From Streptosporangiales bacterium (GTDB taxonomy: Bacteria; Actinomycetota; Actinomycetes; Streptosporangiales; WHSR01): a stretch of 60,899 nt of DNA. The notes under the pieces are model-generated. The model had not been told where the DNA came from. It did not search any database and was given only the letters and a program-made list of their open reading frames with translations. The first letter of the stretch is position 1. The number at the start of each line of letters is the position of its first letter. Shown in pieces: positions 7,766 to 15,677 of the stretch. Location: contig WHSR01000021.1 in the NCBI GenBank assembly GCA_009379995.1, positions 1 to 60,899 on the forward strand, given 5' to 3'. The position numbers and the translations under genes were made by a program.

Positions 7766-8817
7766 CCGGAGCCTCCATCGTCGCAGGGATACCAGCAGGC
7801 CCACCAGTGACCGGGCTCCTGCTCCTCGAACGGTGGCGACGTCTCCCGGCAGGTGTCGCGGGCGCGGGAACAGCGGGGCTCGAACGGGCAGCCGACCGGG
7901 AGCGTCGTGAGGTCGGGAGGCCGTCCCGGCGTCACCGGGAGCGGGGAATGCGACGGACGCTCGATCCGGGGAATCGCCTCCAGGAGAGCCTCGGTGTAGG
8001 GCATCCGGACGTGCGCGAAGAGCTGGTGGGTCGACGCGCGCTCAACGGCCCGCCCGGCGTACATCACGATCACCTCGTCGGCGAAGCTGGCCGCCAGCCC
8101 CAGGTCATGACTGATCATGATGAGCGCCATGCCGAGCTGCCCCTGGAGGTCGAGGAGCAGCTCCATGATCTGCGCCTGCGTCGTGACGTCGAGCGAGCTC
8201 GTGGCCTCGTCGGCGATCAGCAGCTTCGGATCGGCGGCGAGCGCGATGGCGATCATCACCCGCTGCCGCATCCCGCCCGAAAGCTGGTGTGGGTACTCGA
8301 AGAACCGCTGCCGCGGGGAGGGCAGGCGGACCAGCCGCAGCAGCTCGATGGCCCGCTCCCGGGCGGCCCGCCGGTCGAGCGGTAGGTGGGTACGGATCGC
8401 CTCGGTGATCTGGTTCCCGACCCGCATGGTCGGGTTCAGCGAACGGGTCGGATCCTGAAACACCATCGCGAGGTCGGCGCCGCGGTGCTGGCGCATCTCC
8501 TGGTCGGACAGGCCGAGCAGCTCCTCCCCGTCGAACCGGGCGGAGCCGGTGACGGTGGCGGTCTCGGGCAGCAACCCCATCAGCGCCCGGGAGCTGACCG
8601 TCTTACCCGATCCCGATTCGCCGATAATGGCGAGCGTCTGGCCGCCGAAGAGTTCGTAGCTCAGCCCGTTCACGGCCCACACCTGGCGGTCGCCCTGGCG
8701 AAATCGGACCCAGAGATCCCGTACTTCCAGCAGCGGCATCGTGGTCGACGGCGACGGCCGCGAACCGTCGCCGGAGACCGACGCGGCGGCCGAGTGTGGC
8801 GCTCCGTAGGTGCTCAC
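7762..8817 (-). CDS. Dipeptide/oligopeptide-type ABC transporter ATPase (DppD/OppD-like)
   Basis: A 351-aa ATPase. Walker A GESGSGKT is at ~66-73, followed by Q-loop VFQDPTRSLNP, signature LSGGM, Walker B LLIADEA and H-loop ISHDLG. The C-terminal Cys motif CPFEPRCSRARDTC is typical of the family. The GTG at 8817 overlaps the TGA of the permease gene by 4 bases. An internal ATG at 8739, just before PLLEVRDLWV, is the alternative start and would remove a 26-residue Ser-rich tail. It should pair with the DppF-like subunit to power the two permeases. Confidence 0.9.
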   Translation of the reverse strand: MSTYGAPHSAAASVSGDGSRPSPSTTMPLLEVRDLWVRFRQGDRQVWAVNGLSYELFGGQTLAIIGESGSGKTVSSRALMGLLPETATVTGSARFDGEELLGLSDQEMRQHRGADLAMVFQDPTRSLNPTMRVGNQITEAIRTHLPLDRRAARERAIELLRLVRLPSPRQRFFEYPHQLSGGMRQRVMIAIALAADPKLLIADEATSSLDVTTQAQIMELLLDLQGQLGMALIMISHDLGLAASFADEVIVMYAGRAVERASTHQLFAHVRMPYTEALLEAIPRIERPSHSPLPVTPGRPPDLTTLPVGCPFEPRCSRARDTCRETSPPFEEQEPGHWWACWYPCDDGGSG

Positions 8818-9707
8818 TGGGCACTCCAGCGCGCACGCAGTGCCTCGCCGAGGAGGTTGAACGACAGGACCGTGACGAACAGGAAGGCACACGGCATGAG
8901 CACGAGCCGCGGGTAGGCCGAGATGCTCTGCTGTCCGATGAAGATCATGTTGCCCCAGCTCGGTGCGGGTGGCGGGACGCCGAGGCCGAGGAAGCTGAGC
9001 GCTCCCTCGAGGATGATGATGATCCCCATGCCGAGCAGGCCGAACGTCACCAGCTGCGGCAGGATGTTCGGCGCGATGTGCCGCACCAGCACCCGCCACA
9101 TCTTAGTTCCGGACAACCTGGCCGCCACCATGAACGGCTGCTCGCGCAGCCGCAGCGTCGCGGCGCGGGAGATCCGGGCGATCGCCGGGATGCTGAAGAA
9201 CGTGAGGGCCCAGATCGTGTTGACCTTGCTGGGCCCCAGGCTTTGCGCGATCGCGAGCGCGAGGACGAGCGACGGGAACGCGATGAGCACGTCCAGGCAC
9301 CTCATGATCACCGCGTCGAGGATGCCTCCCACATACGCGGCGAAGGCCCCGAGCGACCCCCCGAGAACGAGGCCGATGCCTTGAACGGCGACAGCGATCT
9401 GTATCGACGCCTGGCCGCCGTGCAGCAGCCGGGACAATATGTCGTTTCCGACCGGGTCGGTCCCGAGGACATGACCCGGCGACAGCGGTGGGAGGTTGGA
9501 TTCCAGGACGTCTCCGCCGGTGGGCGGCGGGATCGAAGCGACGATCGGCCACAGGAAGCACGCGCCGAGCACCAGGGCAAGCACCCCGGCGGGGATGGCG
9601 ACGTCGAGCGACCGCACCCATCCCCTGCGGCGTCTGGGCGAGACGGCGGCCGCCCCGGCCGTCTCGAGCATCGGCCGTTCTGGCGCCTCAGGCGGAACGC
9701 TGGCCAT
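8814..9707 (-). CDS. ABC transporter permease (DppC-like)
   Basis: A 297-aa membrane protein with an N-terminal cytoplasmic Arg-rich segment, a first TM at ~38-58, the periplasmic LGTDPVGNDILSRLLHG motif typical of DppC/OppC, and five further hydrophobic segments. The EAA-type loop RAATLRLREQPFMVAARLSG contacts the ATPases. It overlaps the upstream permease gene by 20 bases and the downstream ATPase gene by 4, so subunit synthesis is probably coupled. The substrate cannot be told from sequence. Confidence 0.9.
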   Translation of the reverse strand: MASVPPEAPERPMLETAGAAAVSPRRRRGWVRSLDVAIPAGVLALVLGACFLWPIVASIPPPTGGDVLESNLPPLSPGHVLGTDPVGNDILSRLLHGGQASIQIAVAVQGIGLVLGGSLGAFAAYVGGILDAVIMRCLDVLIAFPSLVLALAIAQSLGPSKVNTIWALTFFSIPAIARISRAATLRLREQPFMVAARLSGTKMWRVLVRHIAPNILPQLVTFGLLGMGIIIILEGALSFLGLGVPPPAPSWGNMIFIGQQSISAYPRLVLMPCAFLFVTVLSFNLLGEALRARWSAQ

Positions 9708-10722
9708 ACCGAATCCTTGGGTCGAGCACCGCGTACAGCAGGTCGGTGATCAGGTTCGCGACGACGACGACAACGGCGAGCAGAAGCACGATCGCCTGGA
9801 CGACGACGGCGTCGCGGTTGTTGATCGCCTGCAGGAGCTCCTGGCCGATCCCTGGAAGGGCGAAGATCTGTTCGATGATCACCGTCGCCCCGATGAGGGT
9901 GCCCAGGTTGAGCCCGACGATCGTGAGGAGCCCGAAGAGCGAGTTGCGAAAGGCGTGCCGGATGAGCACCCGCCACGGCCCGACGCCCTTCGCCTTCGCC
10001 GTCACCACGTAATCCTCCCCTCGCATCTGCTCGACCAGATCTCCCCGGAGGAAGCGGGTGTAAAAACAGAAGAGGGGGAACCCGATGGCTATCGCCGGCA
10101 GGATGAGCGAGCGGAGGTTTCCCAGCAGGCCGTCGCTCAGCGGGACGAAACCGATCGCCGGCAGGACCGGGAAGATGACGGCGAACACGACGACGAGGAC
10201 GAGGGCGAACACGTAGTTGGCGATCGACAGACCCGTCATGCTGAGCACCATGCTCAGTCGGTCCACTATGCCGTTGGGCCGGCGTGCCGCCATCAGCGCC
10301 AAGGGCACGGTGAACGCCAAGGAGACGATGATGGCGCACAGCACGAGCTCGACGCTCACCGGCAGACGCTGACCGATGATCGTGGTGACCGGCTGGCCGC
10401 TCGCGATGGAGTTGCCGAGGTCGCCGGTCACCACGCCCTGCAGCCATTCCCAGTAGCGGACCCAGGCCGGCTGGTCGAGATTCAGCTCGGCCTCCAACTG
10501 GCGGACCTGTTCCGGCGTGGCGTCGGCGCCGAGGAGCTGCTGGGCGGCGCTGCCCGGCATTATGTTCAGCACCAGGAACGTCAGGAGCGTCACGCCCCAC
10601 AGGACCGGGATCGCCGCCGCCAGCCGCCTGCCGATCAGGCGGAGGCTCGGCGACCGCAGCGCCCTCGCCAACCCATGGGACACCCTCCGGTCGGCGCCGA
10701 GGGCGGGCGTCGACGTGCTCAC
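9688..10722 (-). CDS. ABC transporter permease (DppB-like)
   Basis: A 344-aa inner-membrane permease with six predicted TM helices: the first at ~34-54 (AAAIPVLWGVTLLTFLVL), then a large external loop with the family's LGLDQPA-like NLDQPAWVRYWEW, and an EAA loop around DYVVTAKAKGVGPWRVLIRHAFRNS. The start lies 10 bp after the binding-protein gene and its 3' end overlaps dppC-like by 20 bp. It forms the heterodimeric channel with the DppC-like protein. Confidence 0.9.
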   Translation of the reverse strand: MSTSTPALGADRRVSHGLARALRSPSLRLIGRRLAAAIPVLWGVTLLTFLVLNIMPGSAAQQLLGADATPEQVRQLEAELNLDQPAWVRYWEWLQGVVTGDLGNSIASGQPVTTIIGQRLPVSVELVLCAIIVSLAFTVPLALMAARRPNGIVDRLSMVLSMTGLSIANYVFALVLVVVFAVIFPVLPAIGFVPLSDGLLGNLRSLILPAIAIGFPLFCFYTRFLRGDLVEQMRGEDYVVTAKAKGVGPWRVLIRHAFRNSLFGLLTIVGLNLGTLIGATVIIEQIFALPGIGQELLQAINNRDAVVVQAIVLLLAVVVVVANLITDLLYAVLDPRIRYGQRSA

Positions 10723-10732
10723 CGCGCCCCCG

Positions 10733-12334
10733 TCACTCGCTCCTCCACACGTCCTCCCACCAGATGGCCGGCCCCACCAGAAGGGACGAGATCGGCGTGG
10801 TGAGACCAGGGCCCTGCACGCCCTTGACAGCGACGTTCTGCGGCGCGAAGGCGAACATGAAGGGGGCGTACGCCTGGTCGCTGATGTACTTGGCGGCCTC
10901 GGTGTACAGCCGATCCCGCTCGGATTCGTCCACGGTCGCCGCGGCGTCCAGGAGCAGCTTGTCCAGCTTCGGGTCCCACACGCCGGTGTACGGCGAGGTC
11001 GAGGCGAAGCGGAAGTCGACGCTGACGCCGGCTGCCGGGTCCCAGGCGCCGGCGGTCTGCAGCATGGACTGCCACTTGCCCGAGTCGAACTCCTTGATGA
11101 GCGTCGCCAGCTGCCAGGAACGGATGGTGGTCTTGATACCGGCCTTCTCCCACTGGCTCTGCAGGGCCTCGTTCACCTGGTTGGCGACGTAGGCGTCGAG
11201 CGTGCCGAGCGTGACCTCCAACCCGCCGAGTTCCTGGACGAGCGCCTTCGCCTTCTCCAGGTCGTAGGTCCGGTACCCGGGGACGCTCGCGTGATGGAAC
11301 TTGCCACCCGGCGCGGTGAACGACTGGCTGACCGGGTACCAGTTGTTGAACAGGCCCTCGCGGATCGCGTTCGTGTCCGTCGCGTAGTAGATCGCCTCCC
11401 GGGCCCGCTTGTCGTCGAACGGGGCGACCTTCGTGTTCAGCTGGATGACGTACGGCGACGTCGCGGGCTGCTGGGTGACCGTCAGCTGCGGGTTCTTCCG
11501 GGCCTGCTCGATGAGCGGTGTGATGTTCATACCCTCGTACGCCTGGCCCTGGCCGGCCTGCAACGCCTGGTACGCGGCCTGCTCGCTGCCAATGGTCTTG
11601 AAGATGAGCCGGTCGAGGTAGGGCTTGCCCTTCTCGTAGTAGGTGGGGTTGCGCTCCAGCGCGAGCTCCGAGCTCAGCTTGTTGCTGACGACCTTGAACG
11701 GACCCGCGCCCACCGGAGTGATCTTGAACTTCTTCTCGCCCATCTTCTCCAGCGCCGTCCGCGAGGCTACCCAGTTCGCGTTCGACGACAGCAGCTGGCT
11801 GATGACGGCCCCGCTGGGCACGGTGAAGTGGAGCACCACCGTGTCGTCGCCCTCGGTCGTGATGCCGTTCTTCTTCTCCAGCCGCCAGTAACGACTCGGA
11901 GAGCAGTTGCACGGCGAGTCGACGACACGCTGGAAATGCCACGCCACGGTCTCGGCGTCGAACGGCGTCCCGTCCTGGAACTCGACGCCGGGGCGAATCT
12001 CGATCTTGGCGGTCTTGCCGTCCTCGGAGATGTCGTAACCACTGGCCAGGCTGGGGACGATCTTGCCGCCCTCGCCCAGCTTGAAGAGTCGGCCGAAGAT
12101 GGCGTTCATCTGGCTCTGGTTCGCTCCGCCGGTCGTGTTCGTCGCCGGATCGAGACCCGTGGGCCAGGCACCCGCGTAGCCCGCTCCCTCCAGGACCGTC
12201 AACGACCCGCCGCGCTGGGGTTTACCCGAACCGGAGCCCTCGGTGTCGGTCGCGCCGCCGCCCCCACACGCCGCGACGAGGAGCGATGATGCGGCGACGA
12301 GGGCCAGACCTGCCAGCTTTGCCCGGGATCTCAT
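10733..12334 (-). CDS. ABC transporter substrate-binding lipoprotein, family 5 (DppA/OppA-like)
   Basis: A 533-aa extracellular solute-binding protein. The signal peptide MRSRAKLAGL... ends in the lipobox LVAAC (Cys ~23), followed by a Gly-rich linker, so it should be a diacyl lipoprotein on the outer face of the membrane. The family-5 features are present: ...FNTTGG-like start of the mature domain, YDISEDGKTAKIEIRPGVEF and the C-terminal lobe. It leads the ABC operon; the 280 bp upstream (12335-12615) should hold its promoter and operators. Family 5 binds peptides, but also nickel, opines or other solutes, so the ligand is open. Confidence 0.9.
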   Translation of the reverse strand: MRSRAKLAGLALVAASSLLVAACGGGGATDTEGSGSGKPQRGGSLTVLEGAGYAGAWPTGLDPATNTTGGANQSQMNAIFGRLFKLGEGGKIVPSLASGYDISEDGKTAKIEIRPGVEFQDGTPFDAETVAWHFQRVVDSPCNCSPSRYWRLEKKNGITTEGDDTVVLHFTVPSGAVISQLLSSNANWVASRTALEKMGEKKFKITPVGAGPFKVVSNKLSSELALERNPTYYEKGKPYLDRLIFKTIGSEQAAYQALQAGQGQAYEGMNITPLIEQARKNPQLTVTQQPATSPYVIQLNTKVAPFDDKRAREAIYYATDTNAIREGLFNNWYPVSQSFTAPGGKFHHASVPGYRTYDLEKAKALVQELGGLEVTLGTLDAYVANQVNEALQSQWEKAGIKTTIRSWQLATLIKEFDSGKWQSMLQTAGAWDPAAGVSVDFRFASTSPYTGVWDPKLDKLLLDAAATVDESERDRLYTEAAKYISDQAYAPFMFAFAPQNVAVKGVQGPGLTTPISSLLVGPAIWWEDVWRSE

Positions 12335-12402
12335 AAGCCGTTCTCCCAGTCAGTTATTCGCACAGCCCCCGGACCCGGTTACACGACACCTTTCGTCGCG
12401 AA

Positions 12403-12418
12403 CGTTGCTCATTCAACG
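12403..12418. repeat. Short inverted repeat upstream of the ABC operon
   Basis: CGTTG (12403-12407), six bases, then CAACG (12414-12418), 69 bp ahead of the binding-protein start. Its place in the promoter region of the 12334-to-3254 operon makes it a possible operator; no regulator is identified. Confidence 0.3.
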
Positions 12419-12540
12419 CTTGTTACGAGATCCCTGTCAAGGGGTCGCTCCTGCGGTGCTTCGAGGCCGGACATCCGTTGTCTCCCCAGGTGGGATGGGT
12501 CAAGACGAACGATGGGCCGAGGGTGCTCGTGGTAAAAGAT

Positions 12541-12558
12541 GTGCAACGATCGTCGCAC
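12541..12558. promoter_or_regulatory. 18-bp palindrome, candidate operator of the ABC/ADH/UGSC operon
   Basis: GTGCAACGATCGTCGCAC is a dyad with only the two symmetric positions 5 and 14 mismatched. It lies between the siderophore decarboxylase stop and the ABC binding-protein start, 206 bp from the latter, and is followed by a second short dyad TCGTACGA. The regulator is unknown. No other feature is seen in 12335-12615. Confidence 0.4.
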
Positions 12559-12615
12559 TATTTGTCGTACGATCTTCCCCTTCACCGGGGTCCCGTGCCC
12601 CCAATAGCGGGCATA

Positions 12616-13824
12616 TTAGTCGTCGAGGACGATCCGGTCAGGGTGCGGATGGGCGAGGAAGTCGTGGTGGGAGATCTCCCATCCGTAGGCGCCGGCCAGC
12701 GGGAAGACCACGATGTCACCGCCCCGCAGCCGGTCCACCCAGGTGTCGCGGGCAAGCACGTCCCGGGGTGTGCAGAGCTCACCCGCCACGGTGACCGGGG
12801 CCCCTTCGACCTGTGGCCGGGGGAAGGGGTAGTCCCAGGCCTCGACCGGAACCACGGCGAACGGATGGCCGTGCTCACCCGCGTGCGGGGTGCTGGGCAG
12901 ACGGAAGTGGTGGATGCCACCGCGGACGACGGCGAAGTACTGCCCGTGGTTGCGCTTGAGATCGAGGACCTCCGCGGCGTAGTAGCCGCAGCCGGCGGCG
13001 AGGTAGCGTCCGGGCTCGAGCACCACCCTCCTCCCGTTCGGGGGCGGCAGCTCACCAAGCCGCCTACCGAAGTCCCGCAGGTCGAAGCCGGGTCCTCGGC
13101 GGTAGTCCACGCCCAGCCCACCGCCGACGTCCAGTATGGGCAGCCGCACCCCGTGTTCGGCCTCCACCTCGGCGATAACCCGCAGACACCACTCGACATA
13201 GCGCGCGTGCGCGTCGGCGTGCAGGTTGTTCGAGGCGGCGTGGAAGTGCAGCCCGCGCAGGTCGAGTGCGGGCAGCGTGCCGACGGAGGCGACGGCGCCG
13301 GGCAGCTGCGCCTCCTCGATGCCGAACTGGCTCGGTGTTCCCCCCATGAGGTGTGAGCCGGACAGGACCCGGTGACCGGGGTTGACCCGCAGCGCGACCG
13401 GCACCCGGACGCCGAGGCGTTCGGCGATCCACTGGACGCGGTGCAGCTCGGTGGTTCCCTCGACGTTGAGCAGCTCGATCCCGGAACGCAGCGCACCCTC
13501 GATGTCCGCGTCGGTCTTCCCGGGCCCGCTGAACACCGCCCGGGGAGGAGCGCCGAGCCCTCCCGTGGCCTCCCGGACCTGGCGCAGCTCCCCGAGCGAG
13601 GCGACCTCGAAGCCGTCGACCAGGGGTGCGACCGCTCTCACCACTGCGGGATCGGCGTTCGCCTTGATCGCGTAGTAGACCTCGCACCACGACGGCAGCG
13701 CCTCCCGCAGGCGTCGGACCTGGTCGCGCAGGACGGTGAGGTCGTACACGTACGCGCACACCGGCCGTCCCCGCTCCGCGCGCCGCCGCAGCGCCGCCGC
13801 CACCCGGGGATCGATTCGGATCAA
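12616..13824 (-). CDS. Type III PLP-dependent decarboxylase (siderophore-associated, SbnH/PvsE-like)
   Basis: A protein of about 402 aa in the alanine-racemase-fold decarboxylase family (DAP/ornithine decarboxylase-like). The PLP lysine is in VYYAIKAN (~residue 50). Other family motifs are GGGLGVDY and EPGRYLAAGCGYYAAEV, and the partner-site Cys is in AGELCTPRDVLA. Next to two IucA/IucC synthetases it should supply or trim an amine building block, as SbnH does in staphyloferrin B assembly. The TTG at 13824 overlaps the upstream stop (TTGA); the alternative is a GTG at 13890 that overlaps the synthetase gene by ~70 bp. Neither has a clear ribosome site. Confidence 0.82.
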   Translation of the reverse strand: MIRIDPRVAAALRRRAERGRPVCAYVYDLTVLRDQVRRLREALPSWCEVYYAIKANADPAVVRAVAPLVDGFEVASLGELRQVREATGGLGAPPRAVFSGPGKTDADIEGALRSGIELLNVEGTTELHRVQWIAERLGVRVPVALRVNPGHRVLSGSHLMGGTPSQFGIEEAQLPGAVASVGTLPALDLRGLHFHAASNNLHADAHARYVEWCLRVIAEVEAEHGVRLPILDVGGGLGVDYRRGPGFDLRDFGRRLGELPPPNGRRVVLEPGRYLAAGCGYYAAEVLDLKRNHGQYFAVVRGGIHHFRLPSTPHAGEHGHPFAVVPVEAWDYPFPRPQVEGAPVTVAGELCTPRDVLARDTWVDRLRGGDIVVFPLAGAYGWEISHHDFLAHPHPDRIVLDD

Positions 13825-15677
13825 CGCGGACCAGCCCAGCAGCGGATGCGCAGCGGATTGGGCGCGTGTACGTACCGCTCGCCGCCCCACAGCCGCATGC
13901 GTACCAGCGCCTTCACCGGGAGACGGGGAGCGAACAGCGCCTCCCGGTCGGCCGCGATATCCGGGCGAAGCTCCGGATGGTCGGCCAGGCCGGCGAGGAC
14001 CTCCTCGAACACCCGCCGGACCCGTCGCCAGGCCGCGGTCTCCTCGACCGCGCGCTGCGCGACCAGATGGCCGACGATCTCGTCCAGATGGTTCGGCAGC
14101 ATCGTGGAGAGCGCCTTGGCCCGCACCCGATCGACGGAATCGGTGATGGTGAGGGCGCCGGGCCGCCGCTCGATCCGCAGACCGTGGCGCTCGAGGCGGG
14201 GTGGGTAGATGCGGACACCTCCCCAGTCGCGCAGCAGCATGCGCCGGGGAACCCCGTCGACGAAGGTGGGGACGCAGTTCTGCAGGTGCGCCTCGAGCCC
14301 CACGCCGTACTTGGTCATCAGGGTCAGCACCACCGGCGCGAGGAGCCGAACGTACTCTTCTAGCCAGTCCAGCGGAGCGTCTCGGCCACCGTGCCGGGCC
14401 AGCAGGTCGGTGAGCACGCTCGTGCCGGCGTGCGGGGAGTATGCGGTGAGCGTGCAGGCGGGTATCGGAACCTCGCCGCTTCCTGTCTCCGCTATCTCGT
14501 CCGCGCCCCTTACCAGGGCCGACAGGGAACGCGTCCGGCGCTCGTCGGACCCGCGGTAGCTCGCTCCGGCCAGCTCGTGCAGCGCGGCGACGCGCCCGGC
14601 GAGCCCGGGCTCGTTCCCGATGATCTGCCGAATCAGCCGGCTGTAGCGGGGACCGTTGTTGGTCGTGTGCGCGGAGATCGTGCGCCGGGTGGAGGTGATC
14701 TGGACGTCCAGGGCGGTCTTCACGAACAGCCGGTCACCGGCCGGCGAGGGCTCGGCGAGCAGGGTGCGCAGGCTTCCGGTCGGGACGGCCCGCAGCCGGG
14801 CCGCGGGCACCGGAACGACGGCTCCCTCGGCGATCTCGTCGGCGAACAGCGACCGGACCACCGTGTCCAGCTGCCACGGGTGGACGGGAAGGAAAAGGTA
14901 GCCGTCCGGGTCGCGGACCTGCTCACGCACCGCGTGGTCCAGGGCCGGGTAGGCCGCCCGCAGCACCTCGCCGACGTCCCTGCCCCGCTCGTCCGGCGAC
15001 GACTCGGCGCGGTCCCGGCGGATACCCACCAGGACCAGCTCGGCCGGCTCCCCGGCCTCGAGGTCGTGGCGCAACACGTCGTACGGGCTCATGCCGAGCC
15101 GGGTACGGGCGCACGGGTGCAGGTTGTGGCCCTCGGTGTTGAGCAGCTCGAAGTAGAGCAGGTCGTCGCCGCCGCCCGTCGATGGCGGCAACGCCTCCGA
15201 CCGGAGGTTCGCCCGCGTATAGCCGAGCGCGAGGTTGGCCACGCTGTCGTCCAGTTCCTCGGCCAGGGCGCTCCAGCCCGGGGCGGGCTCCCGGGCGGAC
15301 AGCAGCGCCGCCAGGTCCCGGGGTGACTCGATCACGACGACGCCGCTGGCGGCCTCGCCGAGGTGGACCAGCGGCTCACCGGGTTCGATCCGGTCCAGCG
15401 AGCGTTCGGCCCGCACCGGGAACGCGATGGTCGTCTCCGGCCCGAGCTCGTGCACCACCCAGCCTCCCACCCGGTGGCTGGCGCTGCGCAGGCCTGTCAC
15501 GTTCTCCCGCCACAGCGCCGCCAATAGGCGGCTCAGGACGGTGAAGCGGGCCCGGGCGAGGTGCCCGAGGAAGCCCTCGACGAGTGCGGGCGCGGCGTCG
15601 CGCAGCGCCTCGTACATTCGTCGTTCGGCCGGCGTCGCCGGCTCCGCCAGCCGGGGAACCTCGAGGGCGACGGTCAT
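13821..15677 (-). CDS. IucA/IucC-family NIS siderophore synthetase (second)
   Basis: A 618-aa cytosolic ATP-dependent synthetase joining a carboxylic acid (often citrate) to an amine or alcohol. It shows the family pattern: EGHNLHPCARTRLGMSPYD, FLPVHPWQLD, the nucleotide and substrate segment VKTALDVQITSTRR, and EAHLQN before the DWGG loop. A FhuF-like C-terminal region with LPVKALVRMRL ends the protein. The ATG at 15677 overlaps the stop of the first synthetase (ATGA). The acid-class (A, B or C type) cannot be set by eye. Confidence 0.88.
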   Translation of the reverse strand: MTVALEVPRLAEPATPAERRMYEALRDAAPALVEGFLGHLARARFTVLSRLLAALWRENVTGLRSASHRVGGWVVHELGPETTIAFPVRAERSLDRIEPGEPLVHLGEAASGVVVIESPRDLAALLSAREPAPGWSALAEELDDSVANLALGYTRANLRSEALPPSTGGGDDLLYFELLNTEGHNLHPCARTRLGMSPYDVLRHDLEAGEPAELVLVGIRRDRAESSPDERGRDVGEVLRAAYPALDHAVREQVRDPDGYLFLPVHPWQLDTVVRSLFADEIAEGAVVPVPAARLRAVPTGSLRTLLAEPSPAGDRLFVKTALDVQITSTRRTISAHTTNNGPRYSRLIRQIIGNEPGLAGRVAALHELAGASYRGSDERRTRSLSALVRGADEIAETGSGEVPIPACTLTAYSPHAGTSVLTDLLARHGGRDAPLDWLEEYVRLLAPVVLTLMTKYGVGLEAHLQNCVPTFVDGVPRRMLLRDWGGVRIYPPRLERHGLRIERRPGALTITDSVDRVRAKALSTMLPNHLDEIVGHLVAQRAVEETAAWRRVRRVFEEVLAGLADHPELRPDIAADREALFAPRLPVKALVRMRLWGGERYVHAPNPLRIRCWAGPR

